Below, piece after piece: positions 20,733-32,148 of a stretch of DNA of 64,000 bases. The DNA comes from Utricularia gibba. Its lineage: Eukaryota > Streptophyta > Magnoliopsida > Lamiales > Lentibulariaceae. The notes beneath the pieces are model-generated. The model made no database searches. It had not been told where the DNA came from and worked only from the letters and a program-made list of their open reading frames with translations. A program made the translations under genes and the position numbers. The stretch spans positions 2,480,001-2,544,000 of the forward strand of contig CM007989.1 in assembly GCA_002189035.1 (NCBI GenBank). The letters are read 5' to 3'. The number at the start of each line of letters is the position of its first letter. Position 1 is the stretch's first letter.

Positions 20733-22712
20733 TCACATTTTGATGAACTTGGAAGCGGCAGCAACACCACTGGATATGGCAGATTCCACGTTTGGCCCTA
20801 CGCAAAAGTCTCCACAGATTGACAGCTTCTTGTTCCCAAACCACAGGCATTTCTCTTCTCCAGCAACGGCAGCTGCAGGGAAAGCGCTACCCCTGAAAAG
20901 AAAACGAGATCGCGTTATCGAATCAACGAGTTCATGGCCCGTTGAATTTGTCATCTCAACTATCTCAGGAAGGAAGTTGAGGTGTGAAAGGACAAGTAGA
21001 TACTGACCATCTATGAGCTTTCATGAAGAATGGCTTTGTAGTGCAAAGACCGGTGCTTTGGAATTCTCGAAACAGATCCTCAGCTACTTTTGACAACAAG
21101 GCATCAGAAGGCTTCTGGAATCCTGTCTGAGATATTACAAGTTCTGAATGTTCTGCTGTGGAATGTAGAACCCAACGTTCACTATACAACAATGAAACTG
21201 AATTAGGAATGACCACCACAAATAGTTGCTGTTTTTTCAATGGCATCACATGTCATTTACTAGTAGTAACAACAACCTAGTCGTTGGACGCCCTGGCTTG
21301 CTGCTATCACAGAATGCCCACTTTAAAGCTTTTGAATTCTTGAACAATAAGCCTTTCCACGGCATCTGAACCATATAAGACAGAATATTTGATTTCGAAT
21401 ATAGAGACAGGAGCCACATAAGAGACCAAGCTCACTAGACCATAAAAATGAGATGGTAAAAGGCATGGGTTGGATGTAAACTCTTTGTGGTTCCATGCAT
21501 GACTTGAGTATTCATCGCTCTCCATTTTTATGCTAGGAAAACTATTTAAGTAACACTGGGGTGCTTATAGTTACCTCGAAAAGGGGCTGTTCAAACGCCA
21601 GCATAAGTGCAAAGCATGGTATGACAGGAATTTCTTTTATCTGCAGGGCCACGTTTGCGGACATCAAGTCTACATTCATAACATTGCATTGAGATGCTGA
21701 GTTTTAACACCAACATCCGTAACATTGGTGTTTGTGGATCTTATAACTCTCTTTTTCAAATTCAAGGTTTCAATTAGTCAAAGCCTTTATACCAATAGGT
21801 GGAGGCTTTCCAGTCACTTCAGTAAACCTAGATAAAAATGTGTTCTTGTCCGATGCAACTACTCCATCGAAACGACCAACATCTTCTCCCACTGAACTGG
21901 TCAGTGACCACATTCCTTCATCTTCCAGCCAATCAATCTTACCGATCCCAATTCCGAATCTGCTCTCAACCCCTAACAGAGCAATGTACTGAGCAACTGG
22001 TGAATTAGGTAAAGAAATATGGGAGGCTAAAATTAGATACCAGGATCAAGGCATAATGCTTTGCAAATGGAGTTCATTCCTGGCACACCAACATATCTCT
22101 TTCCATGATCCTCCTGGATTTAGACTAGTATGCTTTTCATGTTCAAGCTAAGATCCCAACAGAGCAGATTGCAAATGACAACGAATTGATCATATCAAAC
22201 CTCCGATAAAGGGGAAAACTTTTTGGTGAAGAAGTCAAAAGACCCAAAACTTTCTTTCCACTCTGCAACAAGACCTCTTGCTTTCCATTCATGTACTAGA
22301 CTCTGCACCTCCAAATTGGTATCGTTTACCGTAAAATACGGTGCACCGTGATCGAAAACAAGCTCGCGCCCATCGTCGGAATGCTCTCTGGCATTCCAAA
22401 ATCGAACTCAGCCTAACCGAAACTTGAAAACTGATTTCAAAGTATTATATCACGAGCAACCATATTTCAAACCTCCGTTGAGACATGCGGCCACCTGGAC
22501 CTCTAGCCGACTCGAAAATCGTGGCGGATATTCCATTCTTGGCCAAAATCGACGCACATACAGCTCCAGAAACTGCACAACACCGAAACCCTAAAATGTA
22601 ATTCACCGAGAATCATCCCATTGATCAAAGCTAAAATTTCACGGGAAGCATTGAAAACTTGGAGCTCACTCCCGCTTCCTATAACGGCGACCTTCGAAGC
22701 AACACCTTCCAT
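20733..22712 (-). CDS. FAD/NAD(P)-binding oxidoreductase, renalase/amine-oxidase-like
   Basis: Nine exons, minus strand: 22712-22670, 22572-22473, 22387-22201, 22113-22041, 21972-21793, 21669-21575, 21365-21277, 21181-21008, 20892-20733; 366 residues, in frame throughout. The N-terminus is a Rossmann dinucleotide-binding fold (VAVIGSGISGAVCASILAKN, with the GxGxxG split by intron 1), then GPGGRMSQRR and ELVFDHGAPYFTV, typical of renalase-like flavoproteins. Later blocks are GRFDGVVASDKN, RWVLHSTAEHSEL, FFMKAHRWGSAFPA and the C-terminal FAD-binding block ICGDFCVGPNVESAISSG. Plant orthologues exist as single genes; their substrate is not established. No signal or transit peptide is visible. Its 3' end faces that of the NAC gene at 71 bases. 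Confidence 0.9.
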
Positions 22713-24186
22713 GGCGAATGGATGGCGCTTCCTTCGAGCAATTGTTTATTCTTTTATTTTCTTTTAAAAAAAAAAAGAAAATAACTCACATTTATTCCAA
22801 TATTTATTTTCGTGATTTAATTATCTTTTTTTTATTATTTTCCAAAATTTGTGATATTTCTGAAATGGTTTGTTTCAAATTATTCATTATTTTAAATAAA
22901 AAATCAATAATTAAAAACATTAATAAATAAATAATATAAGTTGAATTATCATGCGGAAAATTTAATCACCGAAACATAATTATTGAAATATTCGTAAATT
23001 ACATTGATTGGGTTACCAATAATTCGTATTTCACCTACTTTTTACTCCTTTATCAGTCAAACGTCAACGGCTGAGGTGGCGCAACGTCATTGGCCAATGA
23101 AGTGTGGATGCATCAGGAATTATGAAATGATTATTTTCGGCGTTTTAATTGCATTTTTTTTTTCTCTGTTCAACAGCATGTAGATAATCTGTCAGTCCAA
23201 AGTTGTGTCATCCGCTTCCTTTTCTTTGCGGAACGAGTTTCAGTTTCAACTCCGGACAATTATTGGGCTTTTTTATGTTATGCATCTGCTGTATTCTCTG
23301 ATTCCTGGGAATAAAATATGTTGCATTTACTACTATTTTTTACAGTGTACTGCATACCAGTCGTTGCGGCTCACTCTGACTGGTGAGCCAGCAATTTGTC
23401 TAGTTTGAGGAAGGGTGATCCACTGGTGGTTTTTCCTTATTTGTTACTGAAACGCGAACCATTTCTCTTCTTTTTGTTGGAGATTAGAAAAGAAGTGATT
23501 TTTTTGGAGGGGTTTGATGGAGGAAATAGAAAATCCCAGTTGGATGGATGAAATATAGGGATACTGGGTAACCGTCGACTCAATGTGTTCAGTTTGCTGA
23601 AACTTTGCTTTCTTTTTGTTATTTGTTTAAGCTTTTCACATTTGCTGATGATGAGTGGAGTTTCTCTTCTCTGTGTGGGCCATTGCCCTTGATTTAACTC
23701 GCACGTCTTTTTTTGATGCTGATGGTGGTCCATGCAGGGGGGAATACCTGTTGTTTTTGATTTGGTCGTCTGGGGTTTGGTATTTTTTCACTTATTTCCA
23801 TTTTTATTGGTTGGCATGTATTAAATACTGCCACATAAACAATGTGGAAACATGGTACCTTTTTCTGTTCTGGATTCTTATTTATTACTGTGATCTCTGT
23901 GAAGATAGAAATTTGTATAGGATTCTGTGTTGGGCATGAAGATGCTGGAACTTCGTATGTTTAGGCTGAAAATTTCTTAAACAGAATTGCTTGCTTTGTT
24001 TATTTGGTTCTATGCTCTTGTATCTCGTTGCTTTGAGTACCTTATGTCCGACTGATTCTCTGCAGGATGGCACTTAACTTTGTTTTGTCATCTTCTTATT
24101 TTCATGTGCCGGAAGTAGGCTTGTGACACTGATTCAAAAGTGACGTGGTTCGATATGAGGATCAGATTGCGGTGGCAGGCAATTGG
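22713..24186. other. Intergenic plus T-rich leader/intron region upstream of WRKY
   Basis: AT-rich promoter of the oxidoreductase gene up to about 23050, then T-rich sequence with intron-like character before the WRKY coding region. An acceptor-like TTCTCTGCAG at 24056-24065 suggests a leader intron. The frame at 23655-23939 is hydrophobic, matches nothing and is probably chance. Confidence 0.45.
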
Positions 24187-26386
24187 ATGCCATCCAACGG
24201 AAGCCCGAGATCCATTTTCTCATCAATGATGAATGATAACACGGTAGCAGGAGCACTTGGTGAACCAGTTGTAGATAAAAACCAGCCCCAGTTTGAGGGG
24301 AGAACTGGCTCTGGTAAAACTGATGAAAATGAAACTAGCATTAAGGATAGTGGAGAAATCGAATCAAATGCATTTTCAGAGTCTCGTGCAAGCTCACGAG
24401 GGAATCTTGTGAAGAGAATGGCCACCAGAGCTGGTACTAAAGCTCCAAGATTGAATACTCAAGGTATCGGACCACCTGATATTCCTGACACTTCAGATGG
24501 CCAGCCAAATTTTCTGATGACTATTCCTCCCGGTCTTAGTCCAACAACACTTCTGGAGTCCCCAGTTCTCCTTCATAACTCACAGGTGACTTACACAGTT
24601 TCCATGGAAGAGGAATGGGTTGTTCAATGTGTAAAATGTGATGATTTTTAAATACTGTGACTGAGTTTTTCTGTAGCTCATGCCTTCTCCTACAACTGGA
24701 AAATTTTTCTTCCCACCATTTGGAAGCGGTTGTAGTTTGGCGCCTATAGTAGATAAAGGCCAGGAGAATTCGTTTCATGATAGCTCATCCTTCACTTTCC
24801 AACCTACTGCAGAATCTGGACCTTTGCTTTACCATAATTCCGCTAATAAAGTAAGTACTTTATGCTTAGAAGTTCATTGATTCTTGTTATATGATATAAT
24901 AATGAAATTACCCCCTTTTCGTGTAACATGGAGATGGATTCATCATTGCAAGTGATCTTTGGCAAGTTAGACAGTGCTTGGAACTGATCAACTAAAACTC
25001 CTCTTCACTGAATTGTCTTGGCTTTGCTGCTGATCTTTGTGTTGCTTTTCTGATGATGAGGTCAAAAATTTCAGGGCCGCGACACTGATATGGGTCTGGT
25101 CCCTGTTCATGCAGGAGACTCGAATCCTCAGGAGTCTATAAGCAATGAGTATTATGCAAAATCACTTGGTGAAAAGCCCAGCAACAATGGCACCTCAGAG
25201 ACTTGTCAGGATGAGAATGGGATCAGTACTGCGGTGATCCTAGTGGAAGTCCATGTGATGATGAACATGGTTGGAGAAAATTTGCACAGAAGCAAGTCAA
25301 GGGAAGTGAACATCCTATGAATTACAAATGCACACATGAAAAAAATTGCGCTGTCAAGAGGAAAGTGGAACCTTTTCAAGAGGGAGACATCATACAGACA
25401 GTCTACGATGGCACCCATAACCATTCAAAATCATTGCCTAATCGCAGGGACACGAGTCAGCATGATCCCAGCGTTAACCGTGATCTTGCAAGGTCAACTG
25501 CCCACAAGATGAATACCATCCCACAGGAACACAGCAATGGCTGTGGCTCACAATCTCAAGCTCAGGTTGAACTTGGAGATGGTTTGGGTGGTTCATCTGC
25601 TTACTCAAATGATGAGGATGATGATCGTGCTATGGGAGGCGAAGGGGAGGAGTTGGATTCAAAGAAAAGGTATGCAGTTTTTGTGGCTTAAGTTCTACAA
25701 GTGATATGAAGGTAACATCTGAACTATGTGCAGGAGGCATGAAACTTCTTGCATCCCAGATTTGAGTGTGATCAACAGGGCGGTTGTTAGGGAACCAAGA
25801 GTTGTCCAAACGACAAGCGATGTCGACATACTAGACGACGGATATCGTTGGCGCAAGTATGGACAGAAGGTGGTGAAGGGAAATCCAAACCCAAGGTTCA
25901 CTGAATCCACCTCTTCTTGCCTGCATTCCTTGTGTGAAATCAAGGGGACTAATCGGGAGATCATAACGCAGGAGTTACTACAAGTGCACCAGCCCCGGGT
26001 GCAATGTAAGGAAACATGTGGAGCGGGCTTCTCATGATCTCAAGTGTGTCATAACTACGTATGAGGGTAAGCACAACCATGATGTCCCGGCGGCGAGAAA
26101 CAGCAGCCACAACTCTGGAGGCTTGAACAACCAACAACCTTCTCCGTTGGCTGTTTCAGGCGGCGTTCACCGGCTGGAGCTTTCTCATATCCTTGGTAAC
26201 TCAGCGTGTTTCAGACAACCGGAAACAGGTTCATATGGACTATCAGGAAAGCCCCAGATGAATGCAGGTCCAATGTATGGTTTGGGAGGACTGAACCAGC
26301 CTCCGCATGTTGGACTGCCTGGTCTCCAAAAGTTACCATTACTGCATCCTTACTCAGGAAGCCTGCCTCCACCAATGAATAGATGA
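24187..26386 (+). pseudogene. Group I WRKY factor (WRKY2/20-like) with frameshift and degenerate N-terminal WRKY domain
   Basis: Exons: 24187-24585, 24677-24850, 25075-25669, 25734-25895, 25972-26386. N-terminal family blocks are SPRSIFSSMM, RAGTKAPRLNTQ, LMTIPPGLSPTTLLESPVLL and SPTTGKFFF. The C-terminal WRKY domain is intact: [40 protein letters not shown] and the HNH end, with the conserved intron after the PR codons. The N-terminal domain reads WRKFAQK instead of WRKYGQK, lacks the RSYY segment and has CX5C instead of CX4C. A single base is missing near 25236, where GCG-GTG-GAT is expected, shifting the frame just before that domain. No ATG stands at the usual family start; homology begins at about 24145, so M at 24187 is the first usable one. 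With one base restored the gene encodes 581 residues. Confidence 0.85.
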
Positions 26387-26841
26387 TTCATGCTACCACA
26401 AGTGGAGCCTGTTGCAACTGATTACAGGCTTGCTTTCCGATGATGGTGCTTCTTCTCTCTATCAGCAACTAATCACCCGGTAAACCCCTTAAGTTACCAC
26501 GGGGGTGGTTTTTTTTTTTCTTTTGTAAGTGAAAAATCAGTAAGTAAACAGTCCGAAGGTTTAGTGCTGAACAATGAATAACGTTTACCTGGCTGCCTTG
26601 TTTTCTGGGGAACAGCTTTTTCTCATTTTTCAGCCTGAATAGAGATGATTCATTTTTCAGCAATGTAAATGGAAATGAAAACAGAGAACATGACCCAAGT
26701 GACTGCTTTGTGCTTCATCATTTTTAATTCAACGTACATCAAACTTTCTTTTGTACATGATTTTACACGATCCCACACGAACAAGAGAAATTCTATCTTT
26801 TTTGTACTTCAATATGAAGTTGAGATGTAAACTGGTATGAG
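26387..26841. other. 3' regions of convergent WRKY and pheophytinase genes
   Basis: Non-coding stretch between two stop codons facing each other. Contains a short T run near 26510. No other feature was seen. Confidence 0.5.
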
Positions 26842-28807
26842 CTACAGGGTCCCTTCATTAACCAGAGGTCGAACTCTGAGGTTCGCAAAGGGGTTGAAAT
26901 GAGACCTGACCCAACCCCAGACAGACTTATTGAAGCCATGGAAATGCACATCAACAGATCTCCTGGTGCCTTTTCTGAAGAACTCCACATTCTTGGTCAC
27001 TCCCTGATCTGTGTTTTCCCCCTCCTCGATCAGCGGAAAAGAAACAGAGCTGGTAGATTCGAGATTCTGAATCCAGCTGTGCACAAGAAAGTTCACGACC
27101 TGGACATAAGTGCAGAATGCAAATAAGTCAGTTGAGACAAGTATATTCATGCATAAACCATTGATGGTTATCTTCCATTCCTCCATTAACCATGCTGCTC
27201 ACCTCAGGGACTTCGTCATGTGGGCAATGACCAGCTGGGCTGATCTCGTAGTACAAGGCATTTGGTACTTGCCTTCTTGCTTGCAAACCCCAGATGGGTG
27301 TAACCCAAGGATCTTCCTTTCCATACACAAGACAAACAGGCTTACCAGTCTCTCGACACCTATGATAAGAAGCAAGGTCAATGGCATTTTTAAAGATGAC
27401 ATATGAATAGGAGAGTCTACTGCATATACCTGGATAGAGTGTCGTTGAAATTTAATCTTCCCTGAGGTGCAAACATGATCGAAGCAAAAGATGCAGCAGC
27501 AGCTGGATGTTGTGTAATCTCCACAATGCGGGTGAAGACCTTATCGACATTCAGTGAGTGGTCTGTGTAAACTTGTCCCAATATTTCAGCAATAGTCCTT
27601 GGATCACTTATTTTCTGCCATCTACCATGCAAGCAGGCATTTAGCATTCTTTTTTCGAGCAACAAACTGATACAAAATCTCACAAAACTCATAATTTGAC
27701 AAACGATGAATCAACCGTGAGTTTTTTTTCATCAGAGAAGAAATCTCACAAAACAGGTTTTAGAGAAATTTAAAGGGACTCACAAAATTGAAACCAGCTT
27801 TCTAATTCTAGGTGGAAGAGGGAATGTTCCAGCCCATGGAAAGAGCCTCGACAGTCTTGGGGATCTTTCTGGGTTCGGAAGCAAACCCCAAAAAGGAGTC
27901 GGATTGAGCAAAATGACACCTTTTACTAACTCAGGATTCAGTGCTGCAAGGTAGAGTGCCATGAATCCACCTAGGGAATTTCCAACTACATATGTTGGTT
28001 CCTTGATCACCTGAAATTTATCCATAGTTGTACATCGCTGAGCTACATTCTCCTTAAGCAAAAAGGAGATAGGCAGGATACGAATTAGAGCACATGAAAG
28101 AATACCTCTTCAACGAAATATCGTACTTGTTCGTGCCAAAAATCAACTGAAAAAGCTAATTCCTCCGCCCAAGCCTCACTTTCATCTCCAAATCCCCAAA
28201 ATTTAATTTCTTCATCTAACTTGTTCTTTTCATCATCAGACTGAAAAGTTGGATCTTCGCGTGGCAATGACATCCCTTGGCCAACAAAATCAAGAGCCCA
28301 GGTTCTATAACGGCGACCAAGATCCTTCAACTGCTTTTCGTAATGAAACGACCCTACTCCAAATCCAGGAAGGAAGAGAACAGAAGGGGAATCTAAATTT
28401 TGAGAACCTGCTCTTTCATAATGGACACTTAGCTTTGGTTTCCATTCCCAGTAATGACTAGTAATAGTAGCCACATCATCACCCCTTTCTTCATCAGGTA
28501 AGCCAGGAATCAAAACCTTTTCCGCTGATTGAGAACTAGCCATGGCACTGCTTCCATTCCCTTCAGAATCAAGAGTGTATGAAGCATAAGCACCACTGGG
28601 ATCATCATAACTGTTCAGACAACAAACCAGCGGAGAACGTTTATGTTGCTTGAGCCTTGAAGAGCGGGAGACTGCTTTGATTCTAAGAAACAGGCGTTTG
28701 GGCCCTGCCCTATGATGCTGAGAATAATGAGAACTTGGTTCCTTCGGATCCATATAACTTGCAACATAATTTATGTTTGCAGAAGGGCAAGATACAAGTT
28801 CCATCAT
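26842..28807 (-). CDS. PPH: Pheophytinase, chloroplast alpha/beta hydrolase
   Basis: Five exons, minus strand: 28807-28106, 28010-27784, 27621-27430, 27359-27203, 27099-26842, in frame for 511 residues. The N-terminal 100 residues are basic and Ser-rich, consistent with a chloroplast transit peptide. The hydrolase fold shows VLFLPGFGVGSFHYEKQL (oxyanion region), the nucleophile elbow VVGNSLGGFMALYLA, the Asp region VYGKEDPWVTP and the His region PAGHCPHDEVPE. The lid region DEEIKFWGFGDESEAWAEEL agrees with PPH. PPH removes phytol from pheophytin during chlorophyll breakdown in senescing leaves. A G-box/ABRE group about 570-620 bases upstream fits the known dark and ABA induction of this gene. 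The C-terminal extension after VVNFLVHSW is variable in the family. Two adjacent ATGs at the start are equivalent. Confidence 0.93.
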
Positions 28808-29600
28808 CAGGATTAGCTATCTGAAGGTAGTCATGAAGAGCGACTCAGCAAGCTAGACAATTAACGCTCAACGAAACATCCCACAACCCAAACCATCAAA
28901 TCAAAGCGCAAAAACTTAAAAGCCATTACTGGGAAGTATCAATTAAACAGCAAACTAAACGTACCCTTTTCTAACATAGCATTCGAAAGAACAAAGAGCA
29001 ACAAACACCCAGAAAATTCAGAAACTGAATACTAAAGAAAATCGATTCCACAAACTTGAATACAGCTTCGTACATCAGAGTAGCAGCTCAGAGATCAACC
29101 AAATCGCCGCTCCAGGACAAGGCGAAGCAGCAACCACTTTTTAGGAAAAAAGCACTCGGTCAACTAATCGTTTAAAAGAAAACAAACATAAAAATCTAAC
29201 CATTTGAAATAAAACGCCAGACTGAGTATGCCCCTTACATCTTAGGAGTTGAGTGCACGCCTTTCGTTCCAAACCTGTGAATCCAGTTCTTCAAGGGACC
29301 ACGCGCAGCTTGATATCAACAGTTCTCTTCTTTTTTTTTGTGTTTTTATTAAGATGCCCACAATAATAATCAATGAGATACACGTGTCAAAATTAGACAC
29401 GCGGCTGTAAACGACGGGATACGTGTCTCGGGATCTCTACAAGAAGTGTGGTTGGACGTTTTACAAATAAAGGCGCGAAATTTACAATAAGTTCAAGGAA
29501 TCAGGAAAAAGAAGACAACTTTGAAGCATTACACTGAAGCAGCCCTTCAGGAAAGCATGAGATACTTGTAGCTCAAGAACTTGGCTTCCTGTCGTTTAAA
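28808..29600. other. PPH promoter and leader; 3' side of THO3
   Basis: Non-coding. About 28808-29290 probably holds the PPH 5' leader, possibly with a leader intron. The G-box/ABRE group described separately lies at 29378-29427. The 3' end of THO3 reaches 29601. Confidence 0.5.
29378..29427 (-). promoter_or_regulatory. G-box/ABRE cluster upstream of PPH
   Basis: CACGTGTC at 29381-29388, the near-CE3 element GACACGCG at about 29395-29402, and ACGTGTC at 29421-29427 lie within 50 bases. ACGTG cores are bound by ABI5-type bZIP, PIF and MYC factors, all reported regulators of chlorophyll catabolic genes. Function here is inferred from motif density and position. Confidence 0.55.
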
Positions 29601-31810
29601 CTAAGCACTCTCGAACCCAAATATCCGGAAGACACCTGACCAACAAAACCATCATATAAGCATCGACATCGATATCGTAGTCCAGGAGAGGTTGAGGGGG
29701 TTGATCCCATTTAGTGTGTGGAGTGTTTTGAACAGGCTGAAGATGGGAGGGAGAACTGGGAGGTTCTGTACCTTCATCAGTCTGATACTTGTTCTTATCA
29801 TCTCCCGCGTAGGCAAGCAAGTTGTACTTTGGATTCCATTCCACACTATTCATGGCAGCTCGGCATGGAATTTGATGGACGGACCGGCCAGTTTGTACGT
29901 TGGACTGCCAAGGAATTTGTATTAGAGGATAACAGAAGCTTTACTTGGAGGAGAAACAGACAGGATGTTGTGAAAGCTCACAATATCTATGAACAAATCC
30001 TCACTAGCAGAGGCGATGTACTCTCCGCTGTGGTTAAAGCTTATCGTTCGAACTGGCCATCTGTTTCAGTTACAGGAAACGATTAGAGACTTAGCATACT
30101 TGCAAGAAATGTACTGCCTCCGCTGATCCTTGTATATGCGTTCCAGGCATAGGGTCATCCCAATGGGAATCAGAAAACTTACTCAAGCTTTGTGAATGTC
30201 CGGACGCAGAGCATGTCATTAATATCCCAGAGGCTCACCAAAGAATCAGCACTTCCCACAGCAAAATACCTTTGGAAGAGAAGATTTTCAGAAACAACTC
30301 CTCAAGTTCAAGATTAAGTTCTATTTTCCCGTAAAACAAGCTTAGCATTGCAAATCAAACTGATCGGTTTTGCAGATCACATGAATAATGGAAATAGTGA
30401 ATATCAGCGGCAAACCTTCCCAGTGGATCAATTGCAATGCAGTAGCAACCCGCTGTATGCGCCATGAGGGTTTGAACTGGTTTGAGGGAAGGATATGCAA
30501 GGACTTCCACGGTACCTGAATTGGGGAACAAGAATGTGTAAGAAAACAACCCAAAATCGACCAGGAGCTAAAAGGGTTATAGTCAACCATTTCCAGTAGT
30601 TAAAAAGAACAGATCACCACCCATGTTCCAGGCTATCTCATTCACCTGATAACAAAATAATGACAAAAAAGAATTAAGCATCCGTTAAGTGAGTGCAGCA
30701 TACAGAATATTTCTAGTTAGAGCAGATTTATATTCATGATTTGCATTGATAAAAAATCCATCATAAAACACAGATTCCGTGTCATGGTATCGAAGTAATC
30801 AGTCAGCAAGCGAATGCACCTCATAGCTGAATTTTCGCTTGTGTATGGGCTTATATTTGCGAACATCCAATATTGTTAATTCATCATCCTGTAACAAATA
30901 GGCATGTCTTAACAGATAAACTCTCACAAAAGAAAAGAATGCGGTGCAGGATAACTTTATACCCTGTTACCAACAGCTATGTGAGATCCATCAGGCTTGT
31001 AGGTTATATTAATATTTTCTCCACTAAGTTCGACTTGCTGGGAGCACTTCCCGCCTATAAAAGAACAGATAATAGTTACAAAAGGGTAGCCAAAGCAAGG
31101 ATTGATAGAACAACACATAGAACAACACGCCATGGAAACTAGTGTAACATCTCCGGCCTATTAACTACTGTATTAAAGAAAATAGTAGATGAAGAAGAAA
31201 CTATTACTTACTTCTGGCATCCCATAAACGAACAGTTTTGTCACCCGATGCCGTTGCAACCAAATCAGCGTGTCTGGGGTCCCAGCATAATTGGTCAACA
31301 CTATCTGTGTGCCCCTTCAACTCAATATCCTTGACCTTGCTCTGCATAATGATAAAGGGTTCTAAAACAACAAGAACGATTTTTTTTAACAATTTCGGTT
31401 GCAGGGTTTTCTCGTTCACCAACTAGAAAAAGCGAAATTTCGAGTACCTAAGAAAAAGCACTACAGAAACGCGGATGGGCAAATGGGAAATTTGAACCGT
31501 CATTTAAGCCAGAAATTAGAGCGAGACTCACATGGCCATGAGGTTCGATTTGCCACACACGAGCAGTCTGATCTACTGAACCAGAGGCGAGCTTCGTACC
31601 CGTACAATTCCACGCTACAGAATGCACCTTTCATCCAAAAAAGAAGTGCAAATGTTGCTACAACAAATCCCTACTGAGATAAATCGAAATATAGTATGTT
31701 TAAAGGAAAGAAGACGCTCAAAAGGACGAGCTCTGTGATGATCGCACCTTCTTCTTGTGGCCTTGATACTCTCTGCTGTGAAGGGATTTGAAAGGTATCG
31801 TTTCTTCCAT
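29601..31810 (-). CDS. THO3: THO complex subunit 3 (TEX1), WD40 protein
   Basis: Eleven exons, minus strand: 31810-31748, 31627-31532, 31341-31212, 31054-30963, 30888-30820, 30645-30588, 30515-30416, 30269-30183, 30060-29982, 29904-29772, 29635-29601; 313 residues, the family's usual length. It begins MEETIPFKSLHSREYQGHKK and runs through WD40 blades such as HTDSVDQLCWDP, GDKTVRLWD, HIAVGNRDDELTILD, GCYCIAIDPLGRYFAVGSAD and WPVRTISFNHSGEYIASASE. The end reads KNKYQTDEGVFRIFGFESA. THO3 is part of the nuclear THO/TREX complex that couples transcription to mRNA export and small-RNA production. If the last intron is retained, the tail is replaced by about 59 unrelated residues. Site II motifs lie just upstream. 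Confidence 0.95.
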
Positions 31811-32148
31811 GCCCACTTCTTCCTACGACTACGAATGCAACTTACTCCCTGCTGTTAAAAAGCACTGTAGGTAAAAATAAATAATCAATCAAAATCTTTT
31901 GGGCCAGGACCAACAAAGATGTTGGGCTTCAGACTAGCGGCCCATTTATTGATTTTAATTCATCGAGCCCACACCCCACCAAGGTTGTATTATTTAAATA
32001 GCTACTAAATTATTTTTAATATGTTATTTTCAAGTGTGATGGCGATAATGCGTATGTTTGTAAGGTTTTGGACTTTGGAGCTTTGAAAAAAACACACACA
32101 GAACAAAGTCCCTGCTCAAAGGTAAAAGAAGAGCAGGAGAACTGGGCA
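31811..32148. other. THO3 promoter with site II motifs; 3' side of tail-anchored gene
   Basis: TGGGCC at 31900-31905, TGGGCT at 31923-31928 and GGCCCA at 31939-31944 lie about 90-135 bases upstream of the THO3 ATG. This arrangement is typical of TCP-regulated housekeeping promoters in plants. Confidence 0.6.

Noticed and set aside
20704-21006. Plus-strand 100-codon frame downstream of the NAC stop
   Set aside because: It is the antisense of the conserved last exons of the FAD oxidoreductase gene (ICGDFC block), so it is a shadow.
23655-23939. Hydrophobic 94-codon frame upstream of WRKY
   Set aside because: Arises from T-rich intron-like sequence, which encodes Phe, Leu and Tyr by composition alone.
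25896-25971. Apparent break in the C-terminal WRKY domain
   Set aside because: It is the conserved WRKY-domain intron: spliced at AAG-GTTCAC and GCAG-GAGTTAC it restores the normal domain.
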